NCBI RefSeq assembly: GCF_910589235.1
Contig: NC_060965.1
Coordinates: forward strand, 4,615,792 to 4,679,791
DNA length: 64,000 nt
Source of the DNA: Vespa crabro
Taxonomy: Eukaryota; Arthropoda; Insecta; Hymenoptera; Vespidae
Direction of reading: 5' to 3'
In this document: positions 39,293-51,454 of the stretch, piece after piece
Layout of the letters: every line of letters starts with the position of its first letter
How positions within the stretch are numbered: position 1 is the first letter of the stretch
Notes under the pieces: model-generated
The model's input: only the letters and a program-made list of their open reading frames with translations
Told to the model about the DNA's origin: nothing
The model's database searches: none
Position numbers and translations under genes: made by a program

Positions 39293-39436
39293 TCTGATTG
39301 GTTCACAGTGCAAAACACTGATTGGTCCTTAATACAGATCATTGATTGGTCGATATTGTAAGACACTGATTAGTTCTTATTGTGAGACACTGATTGGTTC
39401 TTATTTCATTACATCCATTGGTCCAATAGATTTAAC
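39293..39436. repeat. 24-bp tandem array with a CCAAT box in each unit
   Basis: Six units start at 39293, 39317, 39341, 39365, 39389 and 39413. Each carries ATTGG (inverted CCAAT) at the same place: 39297, 39321, 39345, 39369 (ATTAG), 39393 and 39417. A typical unit begins ACTGATTGGTTCTTATTG. Two CCAAT boxes in direct orientation follow at 39423 and 39436. The array ends roughly 170 bp before the probable SGT 5' exon. Confidence 0.85.
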
Positions 39437-40301
39437 CAATAAAAATATAGAATTTCATTCTAGTTTCTAAAGAACAAGAGAATAATTTGATAAAATTAAT
39501 ATTATTGTTGATTCATTATATATTTCATATTTTTAGATTTTCCAAAAGAATGTAACAGATTGTAAATTGCCAAAATTATGGATGGTACCCCCACTCTTTG
39601 ATACTTTATAACAAAAAGGTTAAGTTAGGCTTGAGTAGCAGATACAAGCAGAGACATCACGAAATTTTAAGACACTGGCATTAAAGGTATTAGATTGTAT
39701 TAAATACTATACTGAAAACGGTGGTACTATACACCATATCAAACGATAACGAATGAAAAGTTTATCTATAAAACAAAATTATTTTTTGTGGAGGAACTAC
39801 TGCGTCTCAAATAACGGTTCGAAGTTATAGATCGGTGTACGTGTCTCTGTCTGTCTTCTCCCCTCCTTTTTTTTTCTCATTTCTCTTCGTTTTCCATATT
39901 AATTTTATGCACTTATTTACAAATCTTCATAATATTGTTAAATATTGTTGTATAAAAGAAAAAAAATTACGATTTTCATTTGCGAGTTAATGAGAAAGAT
40001 TTTTCGGATGTTGAAGAAATCTTTGATATACTGATTTAGTCATAACAACACATTCACATAGATACACTAACCGGATTTTTATTTAATTAAAATTCCTTCA
40101 TTATTTCTTCTATGCATTACATCTTCTACGCAACGATGAATTGACATAAAACGCAAAACTTCTCAATGGTCGATATTTTATTTAATTAATTCTATTCTAT
40201 TTAATAATTATTATACGTTTATATCTTTAATATTCATTTTATATTAATCGTTAAATTTATTAACTTTTTTTTTTCAGATCAACATATTTCTTTGACAAGT
40301 A

Positions 40302-41361
40302 ATGGCTGTCAAAGGATTAGTTGCTGCGATAGTTCAATTTCTGACCCATCAGTTGGAGGATGGGGATATTACAGCAGATTCGCGTGAAAGTCTTGAAGTA
40401 GCGATTCAATGTTTAGAAACAGCGTATAGCGTACAAGCTAGTGATACTCCTGCAAAATTTAATTTGTATGAAGTTTACAAGGCTGCTGTAGAAAATGCTA
40501 AACCAGACCTTGGTCCAGAAGCTACGCCAGAGGCAAAAGCCGAAGCTGAAAGATATAAGAATGAGGGTAATGCTCTGGTAAAAGCAGAAAAACTTGAAGA
40601 AGCCATTAACAATTATACCAAGTATGTTATATTAATTAACTCAATTGATTATTCCATTATTATATCATATATATTAAATTATACAATTTAATATTATCTT
40701 TAGGGCAATTGAATTGAACGCACATAATGCAGTTTATTATTGCAATCGAGCTGCAGTCTACAGCAAACTTGGAAATCACCATCAAGCTATTAAAGATTGT
40801 CATACTGCATTATCGATCGATCCTATGTATAGTAAAGCATACGGACGTTTAGGCTTGGCATACTCGAGTTTAGAGAGGCACAAAGAAGCCAAGGAAAGTT
40901 ATCAAAAGGCTTTGGAGATGGAACCGGATAATGAAAGTCATAGAAACAATTTGCAACTAGCAGAAGAAAAATTGGCTCGACAATGTGTTTGTAATATGGG
41001 ATTGGGAGGAACAACAGGATCAGATTTAAGTGCTATGTATAATAATCCTCCTCTAATGAATATGATAGAGCAAATATTATCAAATCCAGCTATGCAGGAT
41101 GTAATAAACAATCTCATCTCAAGGACGAACGTTGAACATAGAGAACGGCGTATGGAAGCATTAATTGAAGCGTAAATTTAACTTAGACCTATCTGTTCTT
41201 AACAAGAAGAAATTATTAATTAATTTTATTATTTTTACCTTTATAGGGGATTACAATTAGTACAGGAAATGCAGAGTGAAAATCTAGATTTATTGATGGA
41301 TACTATAAGAAGACAAATGGGAGGAAACCCTAATGATCCTGATCCACCGCAACATAATTAA
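40302..41361 (+). CDS. SGT: Small glutamine-rich TPR co-chaperone
   Basis: Three exons: 40302-40621, 40704-41171 and 41247-41361. Phases close and give 300 residues (vertebrate SGTA is about 313). The N-terminal dimerisation domain (about 1-70) includes FLTHQLEDGDITADSRESLE. Three TPR units follow at about 83-117, 118-151 and 152-186, with AERYKNEGNALVKAEKLEEA, NRAAVYSKLGNHHQAIKDCH and AYGRLGLAYSSLERHKEAKE. A Met/Asn-rich client-binding region ends the protein. It is not strongly glutamine-rich, unlike mammals. Family role: binds Hsp70/Hsp90 through the TPRs and BAG6/UBL4A through the N-terminus, and hands hydrophobic tail-anchored clients to the GET pathway. An AATAAA at 41617-41622 is the likely poly(A) signal. 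Confidence 0.95.
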
Positions 41362-41616
41362 AATAAGCCTATGTTTTAGAAACAACAACCTAAGATTGAA
41401 ATAAGCGAGGTTGATTTTAATGTGAAAAAATTTTAAGACAGTGGAGTCATTTATTTTTTTTTTTTTTTTTTTTATTAAACTGCAAAGTACATATCAATAC
41501 TTTGCTTAATTCAGTTAAAACTGTCTTATTTAAAATGAATATTTATACGCATACAAATAATCATGTCTATGGTCATATATAATACTTAAGAATTCTTCTC
41601 TTTAACTTAGAAGTTG

Positions 41617-41622
41617 AATAAA
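41617..41622 (+). terminator. Poly(A) signal for SGT
   Basis: AATAAA 256 bases beyond the SGT stop, followed by T/G-rich sequence. Confidence 0.45.
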
Positions 41623-43293
41623 TGTAAGATATTGTCTTCTGAAACTCTGTATATTCCATTTTTAATGTTTTATCGAAATTAAAAACGTTCAATAACATAA
41701 AGCGGATGTAAAATACTATACATACTTACAAAGGCTGAGGTTAATATAAGAAAAAATTTTCTTATAATTCTCTAATCATCAAAAAATGATTCATTCTTTG
41801 CATAATGGAAAAGTTATGTTTTTTTTCTGACTTGTGTCAATAACGTATTTATCATTAACACGTTTATATGTCGTTTCAAATTATATACATATATACTATT
41901 AACTATTATATTTCATTATTATTACTATTACTGTATTGTAATTGCTATTCCAATATAATGATCAAAGATTTAATTAATTGAAAAATTTGAGGAACTACGT
42001 ACGTACTTGTGAATTCTTTCATAGCATATCAAACCATGATACTTGATAAAATTCTTCATTGTCCCTAAATATTTAATTCATATATTAGAATAATGAGAAA
42101 CCTAAATAACATGAGTATATAATAACAAGCGAATTCCAAATTTTTCATAATCTTCTTGAAAATCATAATCATCTTGAAGACATCTATAAAGACGTCTTAA
42201 GTTCTAAGGTATTAGATATCAAAATAGTGTAATTTTTCAATTATTATGTTTAACTCTAGTATGGTATATTAGTTCAAAGTATTATTTCGTGTCATTAAGT
42301 CACGTTATTTGCTATTATGTAATATTATTTATTATAAAAATATTTATTAGCTAAATGAAAAAATTAAAATTTTCTATTGTGTGTGAAGCATTTTAATATA
42401 TTTTTTCAATTATTTTTATAAATACATGCGTGTTATTTGGTAAGGAATCATTTAGTTCTCATAATACTCGATAGGAGGTACTAAAGATCAATATAGTATG
42501 ATATGATTAAATTCAGTTGTTTACTAAATAAATTTATTAAAAAAGAAAAAATCATAATTAATTTGTTAAAATAAATAATCTGATATCTTCAAAAAAAATT
42601 ATTTAATTTCAAACGTTAAAATCAAAATATAAATTTCTATATTATCGACATAGCATTTACAACGGTCTTTTTCATTTTAAATATTTTGTTAAAGTTTTTG
42701 AACATTTTAAATAGTATATATTTCGAACATCGTAATCACTGAATTAGTAAAATAAAACAAAATTATTAAACAATTTAACTCATTAGGAAATATTAGATAC
42801 GATCGAGATAGAAATTTAAGAAGGCATGATAGTTAAACATTATTTTAACTTATCAAGCAATTTCGTTTATTTTGGTACTCGATAAAGTTGAATAATTTTA
42901 TGTTACAGTATTGAGCCAGTTTGTGTAAAACTGTAATAGTAGTAGTAATAATAATGATAATATAATAGTAATAATTATAATATAACTTTTCTTTTTTTTC
43001 CCTAAGTAATCTAACACAATATACTATCAGTAGATGATATACTATTTAGTACCTAACAAACGTAAACAAATTAAACAAAGTAGCATTAGGACCATGCATT
43101 TAGGATCATCTTATTGTAACTATAGGATCACGTATTATTTCAATCATACATTGAATAATACAATGCACGAATGATCCTTAGAAAGAGTAATAACGCGCGT
43201 GACTCGGTGTTATAGAGAAATGGCTCGATCTAACCACCACATATGCACAGTAATTTAATGCCATTTTAAGTGCTCGATTGGACTGACTGACTC

Positions 43294-43298
43294 TCTCT

Positions 43299-43350
<52 letters not shown>

Positions 43351-43378
43351 CTCTCTCTCTTTCTCTTTCTCTTTCTCT
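43294..43378. repeat. (TC)n microsatellite
   Basis: About 85 bp of CT units with a few interruptions. Similar CT tracts lie at 52797-52842, and their GA complement at about 48659-48735. Confidence 0.95.
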
Positions 43379-44631
43379 TCGGATTATATGAAATAGTTAT
43401 ATTACTGATGTTTCTGTAAATATTTAAATTAATCATTCGTATGCAATATTATAATTGGCTGATATGATTTTTCTAATTAAATAAAATATATTTGAAAGAA
43501 TAAACGAAAGTGACGTTAAAATAGTGCTTATATATCCTACTTACAAATTATTGCGATTAAAGATAGAAACAATTTGTAAATGTCTTCTGAAAATACAAAT
43601 TGGCTTTTGAAGTTGTTTCTTTGAATTGAAATATACATAATAAAAAGTCACGCTATAACGAGTGTCTTTCGTTTTGCAAGATTTCTATTTTCAACGAAGT
43701 CTTGACGATATATTGCTTTTGAAACAGTTACTCTCAGCGCGTATATTGTTTATACTTACGTAGGAAATTTCATTCTTCCGTCATACAAAACTTCTCTATA
43801 TGCCAATAGTAAAAGTATAATCATACGCGTACACATCATGGAGTAGTAACTCTGATAATAACGATTAAAATGATGCGAATATAGTTTTCTTTTTTTTTTC
43901 CATTATCCAAGAAGTATTTAGTCTCTCTACCGGCGACAACATTCTAGCTGAAATACCATCCCATTTTCAATAAAATCTTACAACATTTCTTTTTTATAAA
44001 TCGATCGTTCTCGTGTTATTGACATGATCGAGTGTATACTGGTCTCACACTGACTTATCAATCAGCAAGATACAATTATTGTCAACTACAGTCGAGTCCT
44101 GAGTACTCCCAATTTTCTCTCTCGTTACAATTTAATAATAATAAACATATTAAATTTCTAAAAAAGAAAGAAAGAAAGAAAGAGAGAAAAGAAAAAAGAA
44201 ACAAAAGATCGAACGATTTGACTGTTTGTGCATTCGCCTTGAAACTAACGTAACAATAGCAAAGTGCAAATACATCAATCGTGATGTGTTTTCTCGATCT
44301 TATATAAAAAGTGTAAAAAAACATAGATAATCATTTAAATCCGCGAGCTACATAACAATATCCAATATGTCATCTCGTTATTTATAAAAATCGTATTTTA
44401 GAAATAACGAGTTAACTCGTTTGCAAAACTTAATAGATACATATGTACATGACGCTTCAAATTAACAATCAATCAGGGCTCCAACACCTACAGTAATAAA
44501 TCAGTGTGATATATCCAACGAGGCTCGTTATACTTATTTAACCAAAAGTACTAATATTATAGGATGAATTTGAATAATAATAATAATAATTAATAATAAT
44601 AATAATAAAAAGAATAATAATAATAATAAAT

Positions 44632-47600
44632 TCAAGCAACAACTGGTTCGGGACTACACGGTTGAAGTTCCGGTTCGTTTTGCGATTCAGCCGTATTGGA
44701 GTTGCTCGAAGCAGATGCTGTTGTAGCACTTGCATCATGATTTGAAATAGGATCGGGTGTCATAGCAGCCCACTGTGGAGCATGCGGTGCTGCACGTGCT
44801 TCCCGTCTAGCTTTTCTTTTAGTACGACGTTGTTCCATGACTAAACGCAGACGCCGCATTTTTCCTTTAGTAGCTTCGTTTTCTTTCGATAATTCTTCTA
44901 CACAATGAAATATAAAATCACACGGTGTATATATGTACAACATATATATATATATATATATACCTGTGCTTAAATTGACAAATATTTTGTTTTCTTTAAA
45001 TACTTCATTTCACATACCCAAAGAATGTCCTGATGTGTTTGAATCATGACAGCCTACACCAACAGAAGTTCCAGTTCCTGAAGTTGGTGCTCCATTAGAT
45101 GAAGAAGGACATTGTTGACGGCTATTCGAATGCCTATGATGATGCCTATAATGTCCTGCTGTAGCGGCAGGTGTAGCGCATAACAAATCATTTAAAATAT
45201 GAATAATAGTACTAATATCTCGTTTGGGACGACCATGTCGATCCTGAAGCGCTGGATTAATGGTCCCACTGAAGGTTCCAGAATATACTCCCTTCCCATG
45301 ATGATGCATACTCTCTATCATCGCTCCTTGCCTGTGTCTCGCATTTTCCTACATATAACACAAGTTAAAGTAATGATTAATCTCAACGTTTTCTTGTCTT
45401 TTAAATTAAAAAAATTAAAATATTGAAGTTAAATATAAGATATTAAAAATATTATACTCTAGAGCATGCCTTTTCAAAATAAGATCCAAGATAAAGTTTA
45501 AAAAAGCTATAATAAAAACTATAATTGATTGATAAATTGAAGCTCTTTTAATAATTCATATATAGTACCATATAAATATAAATATTATAAGTATACACAG
45601 GGAGAACTGGCATCGGTAATAATGTATACCTCTGCGAGGTCGACCCGCGAGGTGAATACCTCAGAGGAGAGCTGCTTCAGTTTCTGCGTCAAATTACGGG
45701 ATGCCTCGGCTAACGCTCGGGTGTCTAGGGCGAGCTTGGCACTTTTGTCCATGAGGGAGGGTAGAGGAGAAGTCTGCGTCGTTATATCCGTGCCATCCTC
45801 TCCGTTTCTCTTCGATGTTTCGAGCGTCGATTGATGCACGTGATGAGCGGTGCAAAGCTTTTTGCTCGCTGGCGTCGTAGAGTCGTACGACGAGGAGGTT
45901 GACTCAGAGCAAGTGTAATTGATGGAGGTAGATTGTTGCAAATGGTCGATGGAAATGGTCGAGGATGAGGTAGTAGTAGTAGTAGTGGTAGCAACAGCGG
46001 CAGCAGTAGCAGCAGCAGCAGCAGCGGCGGCGGCTGCAGCGGTGGCGGCGGCAGTGGCAGCGTTAGTGGCAGCGGCAGCAGCAGCGGCTGCGGCTGCGGC
46101 TGCGGCGGCGGCGGCGGCGGCAGTAGTAGTGGAGCAGGTGGTTGAAGAAGAGGAGATGGTGCCGGAGGGTGAGGAGAGAGATGAGGATGAGGCGAGAGAT
46201 GAGGGTAGAGAGGAGGAGGAAGAGGAGGAAGAAGAAGAAGAGGAAAAAGAAAAAGAAGAGGGGGAGGACGTTGAAGGGGAGGGAGAAGTACAGGATGAGG
46301 TACAAGTTGGCTTATACCTCGAATGATGGCGGTGATGGTGGTGGTGATGATGATGATGATGATTGTGGTAACGATGATGATGATAGAGAAGTCGAGACTG
46401 GCACATACTCGAACAGTTGGTAGCCGAAAACGCAGTGGTAGCGCGACTGGAACAGACTGAACTTGTCGTTTTGGTCGCTGTCGATAAACTTGTGCTGCAG
46501 CTCGCCGCAGCATGTAAAGCCGATGCCAAACGGCTTACGAGGGAGGACGTACGGGCTGCTGCGCTTCCTCGTTGAAGTTTCGCCGTAGAACTCGCTGTAG
46601 AACGTGCCGCCAACACCGTTGATCGCCTACTTTGAAGTGAGGGCGAAACGTGATTCGTCGAAAGATTCGGTCCGTTTCCACCGCCGTTGTTTCCGCCGAC
46701 GGTCAAGCTAGTAGTACCGCTGCCGTTCGTTTGATTGCTACCTGGTAAAGGCACTCTCACCGTCGATAACTGCAGTTGAATCAGCATCATGTGATCGCCC
46801 AACCGCATCGTCAGATTTAGAGGTGCCTTTCCAGACAAGAAGTCGTTCACCTGCGAGTCATTTAAACTCTCCAATGCTTGCATTACGCTTTGCTCTGGGC
46901 GTTGTGCCTAAAAAACAAATATGTTTTTTTTAATGTTATCAAACGTTTCACATATGTCCTTTCTCCGCAATATTCACATATATCATTTTATCCATTTACA
47001 ATTTTTCATAGGGTCCATAGAGAAAATAAAAAAGAAGATAATTCAAATCGATATAGAAGGGAAAGGATGAGGATCGAATAAAAGAAAGATGATCGAACGA
47101 ATCGATGAAACAAAGCAACGGCAGAAGATGAAAACAAGAAGACCTGCAGAAGGAAGGAAACCTCGTCGCATCGAAGCTCAGAGACCCTCGATGGCTCGTC
47201 TAGTCATCCCTCGGCACACCTAACGGACTTCTTTCTCACATTGACGGCTATCGCGTATTTGGTATAACTTGATTTGTATATACGCTTTAAGAAACTATAT
47301 TAAACACTTTAACCCGAGTGTTTTTATTCTCTGTTTCTTTATCAGTTTGAAGTAACATAAATAATTTATACTCTTTTAATTAATACTCTTCGGAGATGAT
47401 ATTTCCTTTTTATTGATAAAAAACGGTTTAAAATTGCAAGAAATTATAATAATTAACATTTTTACATCATCGTTTTTAATTTACATCATCTATCTGATTT
47501 CTAATATTTTATGCACATATATTATAGAAGCATCATTAATTCTCGCAAATCTAAACATTGAAGGAAACTTACCAATAATCCTGTTTCCACACTTGGCAAT

Positions 47601-48658
47601 AATGTGAGTCTACTTCCATCTTGCAAACGATTTTCCTCAAGAGTTCCATCGCGTAGCTGTCTATAACAAAAATTTTAGAAAAGAATAATCTTTCCTGTAC
47701 CAATACGTATTCTTTATTCAACATTTATTCATTAAACATTTATTTACAATTATTTGTACAAGTTTTTAAATAAATTATATAATAATTAATACGAAGTTAA
47801 TTCAAATGTGTAGAAGAAGACGAAGTTTCGGATTAGATAAACGCAAGATATCTTCGACTATACAAACTTCTCCCTTATAATTACAAAGATGCTATGTCAT
47901 ATTGATATAATAAAATAAGAAAAAGAGTATAATTTCATGGTCTCAAAGTTCCCAATGATAAGAAACTTGGAAGAAGAGGACACGTGTGATCAAACGTATC
48001 GGTAGCTCAAAGTACGTATTGCGTTTACCTAAACATGAAACGATATGATATCGATTCATAAAACCGTTGAAATATATCGTAAAGAAAAATAATAACATGA
48101 ATATCGACAAATGGACGATAAATCAATCGGGTCGTTAAATGAAAAGTCAAAATAAAAATAATCAATCGTAGCTGATTTAAAACTTTTACTATTTTCGTAT
48201 AAAACGTTTAACCTAAACGTTTGGCTCAATTTTATTTCGTTAATAATACCTTCATTTTTTAAGTAAACATCATTACTACGTTTTATTTTCATCAAAGCTC
48301 GAGAGCTAATTCTTCATAGAATAATTATAATAATTTGCAAATCATCATAAGCAATTTTGGAAGTGTCTTATCGAAAATCTTATTTCTGAATAAGTATTTC
48401 ATGGAATCAGAAGAGATAAGGCGAAATAGATTTGTTTGTTTCTTTTTTTTTTCCCCCATTCCTTTGTAACGAAAACGTAGACTAAGAGACCACGACAAGA
48501 AGCAACCAAAAGAGACGGGAAAGGCCAAGAAGAGACCCGTTGGTCCAAGCTCGTTCTTCCATAAGGCGCATGCGCACACGAGGTCGTCGCGTACAGGGGA
48601 CGACGAAGGGCTGGCGGGGAGAAGCACGCGTATATACGTACACGCAGTCGTGTCTCAA

Positions 48659-48697
<39 letters not shown>

Positions 48698-49115
48698 AAG
48701 AGGGAGGAAGAGAGAGAGAAAGAGAGAGAAAGAAGGGGAAAACCAAACTCGTGCGACCCTGAACGCACGCGAGCATATATGTATGTAAAAAATCACGTAC
48801 GATGTTACTTCGTTTGTTTTCAATTCATCCTCTCTGTTACCCCTCCATCTCATTCTCTCTCTTGTTCCGCGCCAAATTTGAATTTTCATAAAGCTTAAAA
48901 ACAATTGGCTAACGAGCTTTGTTAATTATTGGACGTTGTTCGCACGTTTTACAGGAACGCTTCTCTGATTGGTGTTTCTCTATACCTGTACATTATATAT
49001 TCCTTGAAAATTGGCTCAAACAATAGAAGAGAAACTAACGAAAAGAATAGAACACAACCTGTTATTTAAAAATATCAAATGTCAAATATCAAAAATATAG
49101 TTCTCCACGCGTAAC

Positions 49116-49165
<50 letters not shown>

Positions 49166-49756
49166 CTTTTATTTATTTTTTTTCTTAATTCTTCTTTTTT
49201 TTTCTCTATAATCTTTACAATTGTTTTAATTTAATCAATTTTATGGAAGAATCGTTCGTGACCTCGTCCGACCAATATCACATTTAAAAGATAGATAATT
49301 CAAGGCGAAATACGGAATAGAGAATCTTCTAAAAGAAGACGAAAGAGACGAAAAACATCGTCGTCGATGAATCCGTGTACGGGAATAACCGCTCTCTGTC
49401 CTACGTTCTCTGACCGACCGCTTGTTTTTTTTCTTCTTACTCCTACCCTCTCGTGAATTCTTCCACTCGGTCGCCCTCGCGACCGAGCTCGCTGTCTTTC
49501 TCTCCTCTCTCTTTCTCTCTCTTTCTCACACACACTCGTTTCCTTCCTCTTCCCCCGCGTGCACGCGCGAGAACGCACGTCGTAGATGGCTGTCATCGTT
49601 TCGCTCTAGAGAACGCAATTTATCGAGGTATTCTACCTACTGCACCACCACCACTACTTCTGTCTCTTTCTATCTCTAGCCTCTTATCTCTTTCTCTCTC
49701 TCTGTTTTTCTGTCTCCCTCCCTCCCTATCTTTCTTTATATCATGTGGTAGTAGTG

Positions 49757-49794
<38 letters not shown>

Positions 49795-51134
49795 GTGCAT
49801 ACACGCGCCACAGGAGGATCCATGGAGAGCGACGGCCCCCACGACGCCTACGAAGCGCGCACACGTACTCCCTCTATATATCTCTTTTCTTTCCTTCTTT
49901 TTTCATTTCCCCCTTCACCTCATCCACCTCCTCTCTCTCTCTCTCTCTTGCTCGTTCTCTCAAAAGAGATTTCTCCTACTCGATCGTGGCCGCACTACGT
50001 CCGAAAGCGCACCACATACACCGGTGACTATTCCGCGAGCTCAAGCATTCTCTTGTACGGGTCAACAACGGTTTCTCTTTCTTTCCTTCTTTCATGAAAC
50101 CTCTCTTTCTTTTACACGGTTTCGCCGAACGATCTCTTTCTTATATTCAAATGATGATTTCATATACATACACGTGTACAACACATTCTTAAGCTTTGTC
50201 CTCACCACTACCGCCGATCACCGTCGCCATCACCCAAGAAAATTCTTTTATTCTTTTCGAAAGGAAAGGAAAAAAAAAAAGAAGAGAAAGACGACGAAAA
50301 TGGTCGAAGCTCTTTTAGATTGTAAATGAAAGAGAGAAAAATAGAAATTATCTACGCATTTCCTTTCTTTCTTTTTTCTTTCCTTTCGCTTCGGGTTTAA
50401 AATCTTTCAATGATAATAAATGTCTTACATATGTATTAAATATAGATATTAATTAATACCTTGTAGTTCGAAGTTTTACAATGGTTTTATTCTTTTTTTT
50501 TTCTAACTAAACATTTTTTTTAGTAAAGGGCAGGGGGAAGAATAAGAAATAAAAAAGAAATATACATTCGTTAATTATTTCATAACAACGGACTAATTTT
50601 AGTCCGTTTAAAAAAAAGCATGTTCAAATTAACTGTTTGAGGATCGTATAAATCATCCGCGAGGATAATACTTCGTACTTTAAATAAAATTCGTCATTCG
50701 CTCGATAAAAATCTTCTTTCCTTTTTGATAATACCATAAGAAACGAAAACGTTGAAAATCTCATAGAATATATTTAATTATATTTGATTGGCATAACTTC
50801 TACGAGTTGTACTCACCTCTCGAGGTGCAACAAACAGATGCGTTCTTTAGCGACCTTGAGTCTCTTTGAAATGATCTTCTTAAGATTTTCGATAGTTTCG
50901 GAACGATCGACCGTAAGATCAAATTGTCCACCAGTTGTCGGGGTGATGCTGATCGTGATCTCGTCGGGTTCGACGGCTGCGGCCGCGACGCAGCCACACC
51001 CTGGCGGGGACGGAGATGTGGTTGGGATCGGGGAAGAAGAATTAGATCTTAGATTTGAAGCCCGGCCACGATAGTCCGGTTCGTTCGGTAACGTTGCATC
51101 AGGTGAATTTGACCAGTAGGATATGGAAGAGGAT

Positions 51135-51169
<35 letters not shown>

Positions 51170-51454
51170 GAAGCAAGAAGATGAAGACGAGGAGAAGGTA
51201 GAAGAGGCGGAGGATAGTGACGAAGACGAGACGGAAGAGGAAGAAGAGGTGGAGGACGAGGTGGAGGACGAGAAGGAGGACGAGACAGAAGAGGAGGTCA
51301 CCACCAAGGCGGCAGCTGCAGCAGCAGCGGCGGCGGCGGCGGCGGCGGCAGCAGCAGACTTTTCGACGTTTCTACATATCTTTGATTCTTCCTCGTTCTC
51401 CTTTCCCATCATTATATCCGATGACGACGGCGGTGGCTGAGAACTACCTTCCAT
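44632..51454 (-). CDS. MIDN: Midnolin (fly stuxnet), proteasomal delivery factor
   Basis: Five exons on the minus strand: 50817-51454, 47573-47660, 45630-46907, 45018-45348 and 44632-44897. Phases close and give 866 residues. The start is MEGSSQPPP at 51454; the frame is open further upstream but has no ATG. Order: a Ser/Ala/Glu-rich leader, a ubiquitin-like domain (about 164-242, split by a 3.2-kb intron), the first half of the Catch domain (about 243-297, with SVMQALESLNDSQVNDFLSG and RLGDHMMLIQLQL), a roughly 340-residue linker of Ser, Ala, Thr and His homopolymers, the second Catch half (about 677-730, GVYSGTFSGTINPALQDRHG and RRDISTI-like RPKRDISTIIHILNDLL), and a basic C-terminal helix (779-815) ending EPVVA. 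Vertebrate midnolin ends in the same VVA. Family knowledge: carries nuclear proteins to the proteasome without ubiquitin; fly stuxnet acts on Polycomb. Confidence 0.93.
45960..46400 (-). repeat. Coding homopolymer tracts in midnolin linker
   Basis: Within exon 3, runs of GCN, TCN/AGY, ACN and CAY codons encode poly-Ala, poly-Ser, poly-Thr and poly-His. Codons are mixed inside each run, so part of the tract is under protein-level constraint and not only slippage. Long antisense open frames here are by-products. Confidence 0.85.
48565..48577. promoter_or_regulatory. NRF1/ewg-type palindrome
   Basis: GGCGCATGCGCAC contains the palindrome GCGCATGCGC, the recognition core of NRF1 (fly erect wing). 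It is inside a CpG-rich stretch of midnolin intron 1. Confidence 0.4.
49119..49163. repeat. 45-bp poly-A run
   Basis: Uninterrupted A from 49119 to 49163 inside midnolin intron 1. It is followed by T-rich sequence; I see no retroelement body or flanking target duplication. Confidence 0.95.

Larger units (their letters stand above)
37367..40301. other. Intergenic region between secreted orphan and SGT
   Basis: Non-coding. Holds the divergent promoters of the two genes, a 20-bp triplicate repeat (38355-38414) and a 24-bp CCAAT array (39293-39436). A probable 5' untranslated exon of SGT lies at about 39610-39686, ending TTAAAG|gtatta. Confidence 0.6.
41362..44631. other. Convergent 3' region of SGT and midnolin
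   Basis: Non-coding, AT-rich. The left part is SGT 3' untranslated sequence; the right part is probably a long 3' untranslated region of midnolin. Contains (TC)n at about 43294-43378 and (AAT)n at about 44572-44629. No coding frame is supported. Confidence 0.55.
47661..50816 (-). other. Intron 1 of midnolin with CpG-rich islands
   Basis: A 3.2-kb intron interrupts the ubiquitin-like domain. CpG-rich segments at about 48480-48640, 49380-49640 and 49800-50060 contrast with AT-rich surroundings and may be regulatory or alternative promoters. It also holds (GA)n at about 48659-48735 and a 45-bp poly-A at 49119-49163. Confidence 0.6.

Noticed and set aside
45782..46513. 243-codon frame overlapping midnolin exon 3, and antisense frames at 45919-46423
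   Set aside because: Shifted or antisense readings of midnolin homopolymer codons; the chosen frame carries the conserved Catch segment and fits splice phases.
49119..49163. Poly-A run as the tail of a retroposed gene or SINE
   Set aside because: No element body, internal promoter boxes or target-site duplication could be seen next to it.
49453..50329. Two long plus-strand frames rich in Ser, Leu, Phe and Pro
   Set aside because: TC-rich intron sequence of midnolin; composition is that of the repeat, with no conserved segment.
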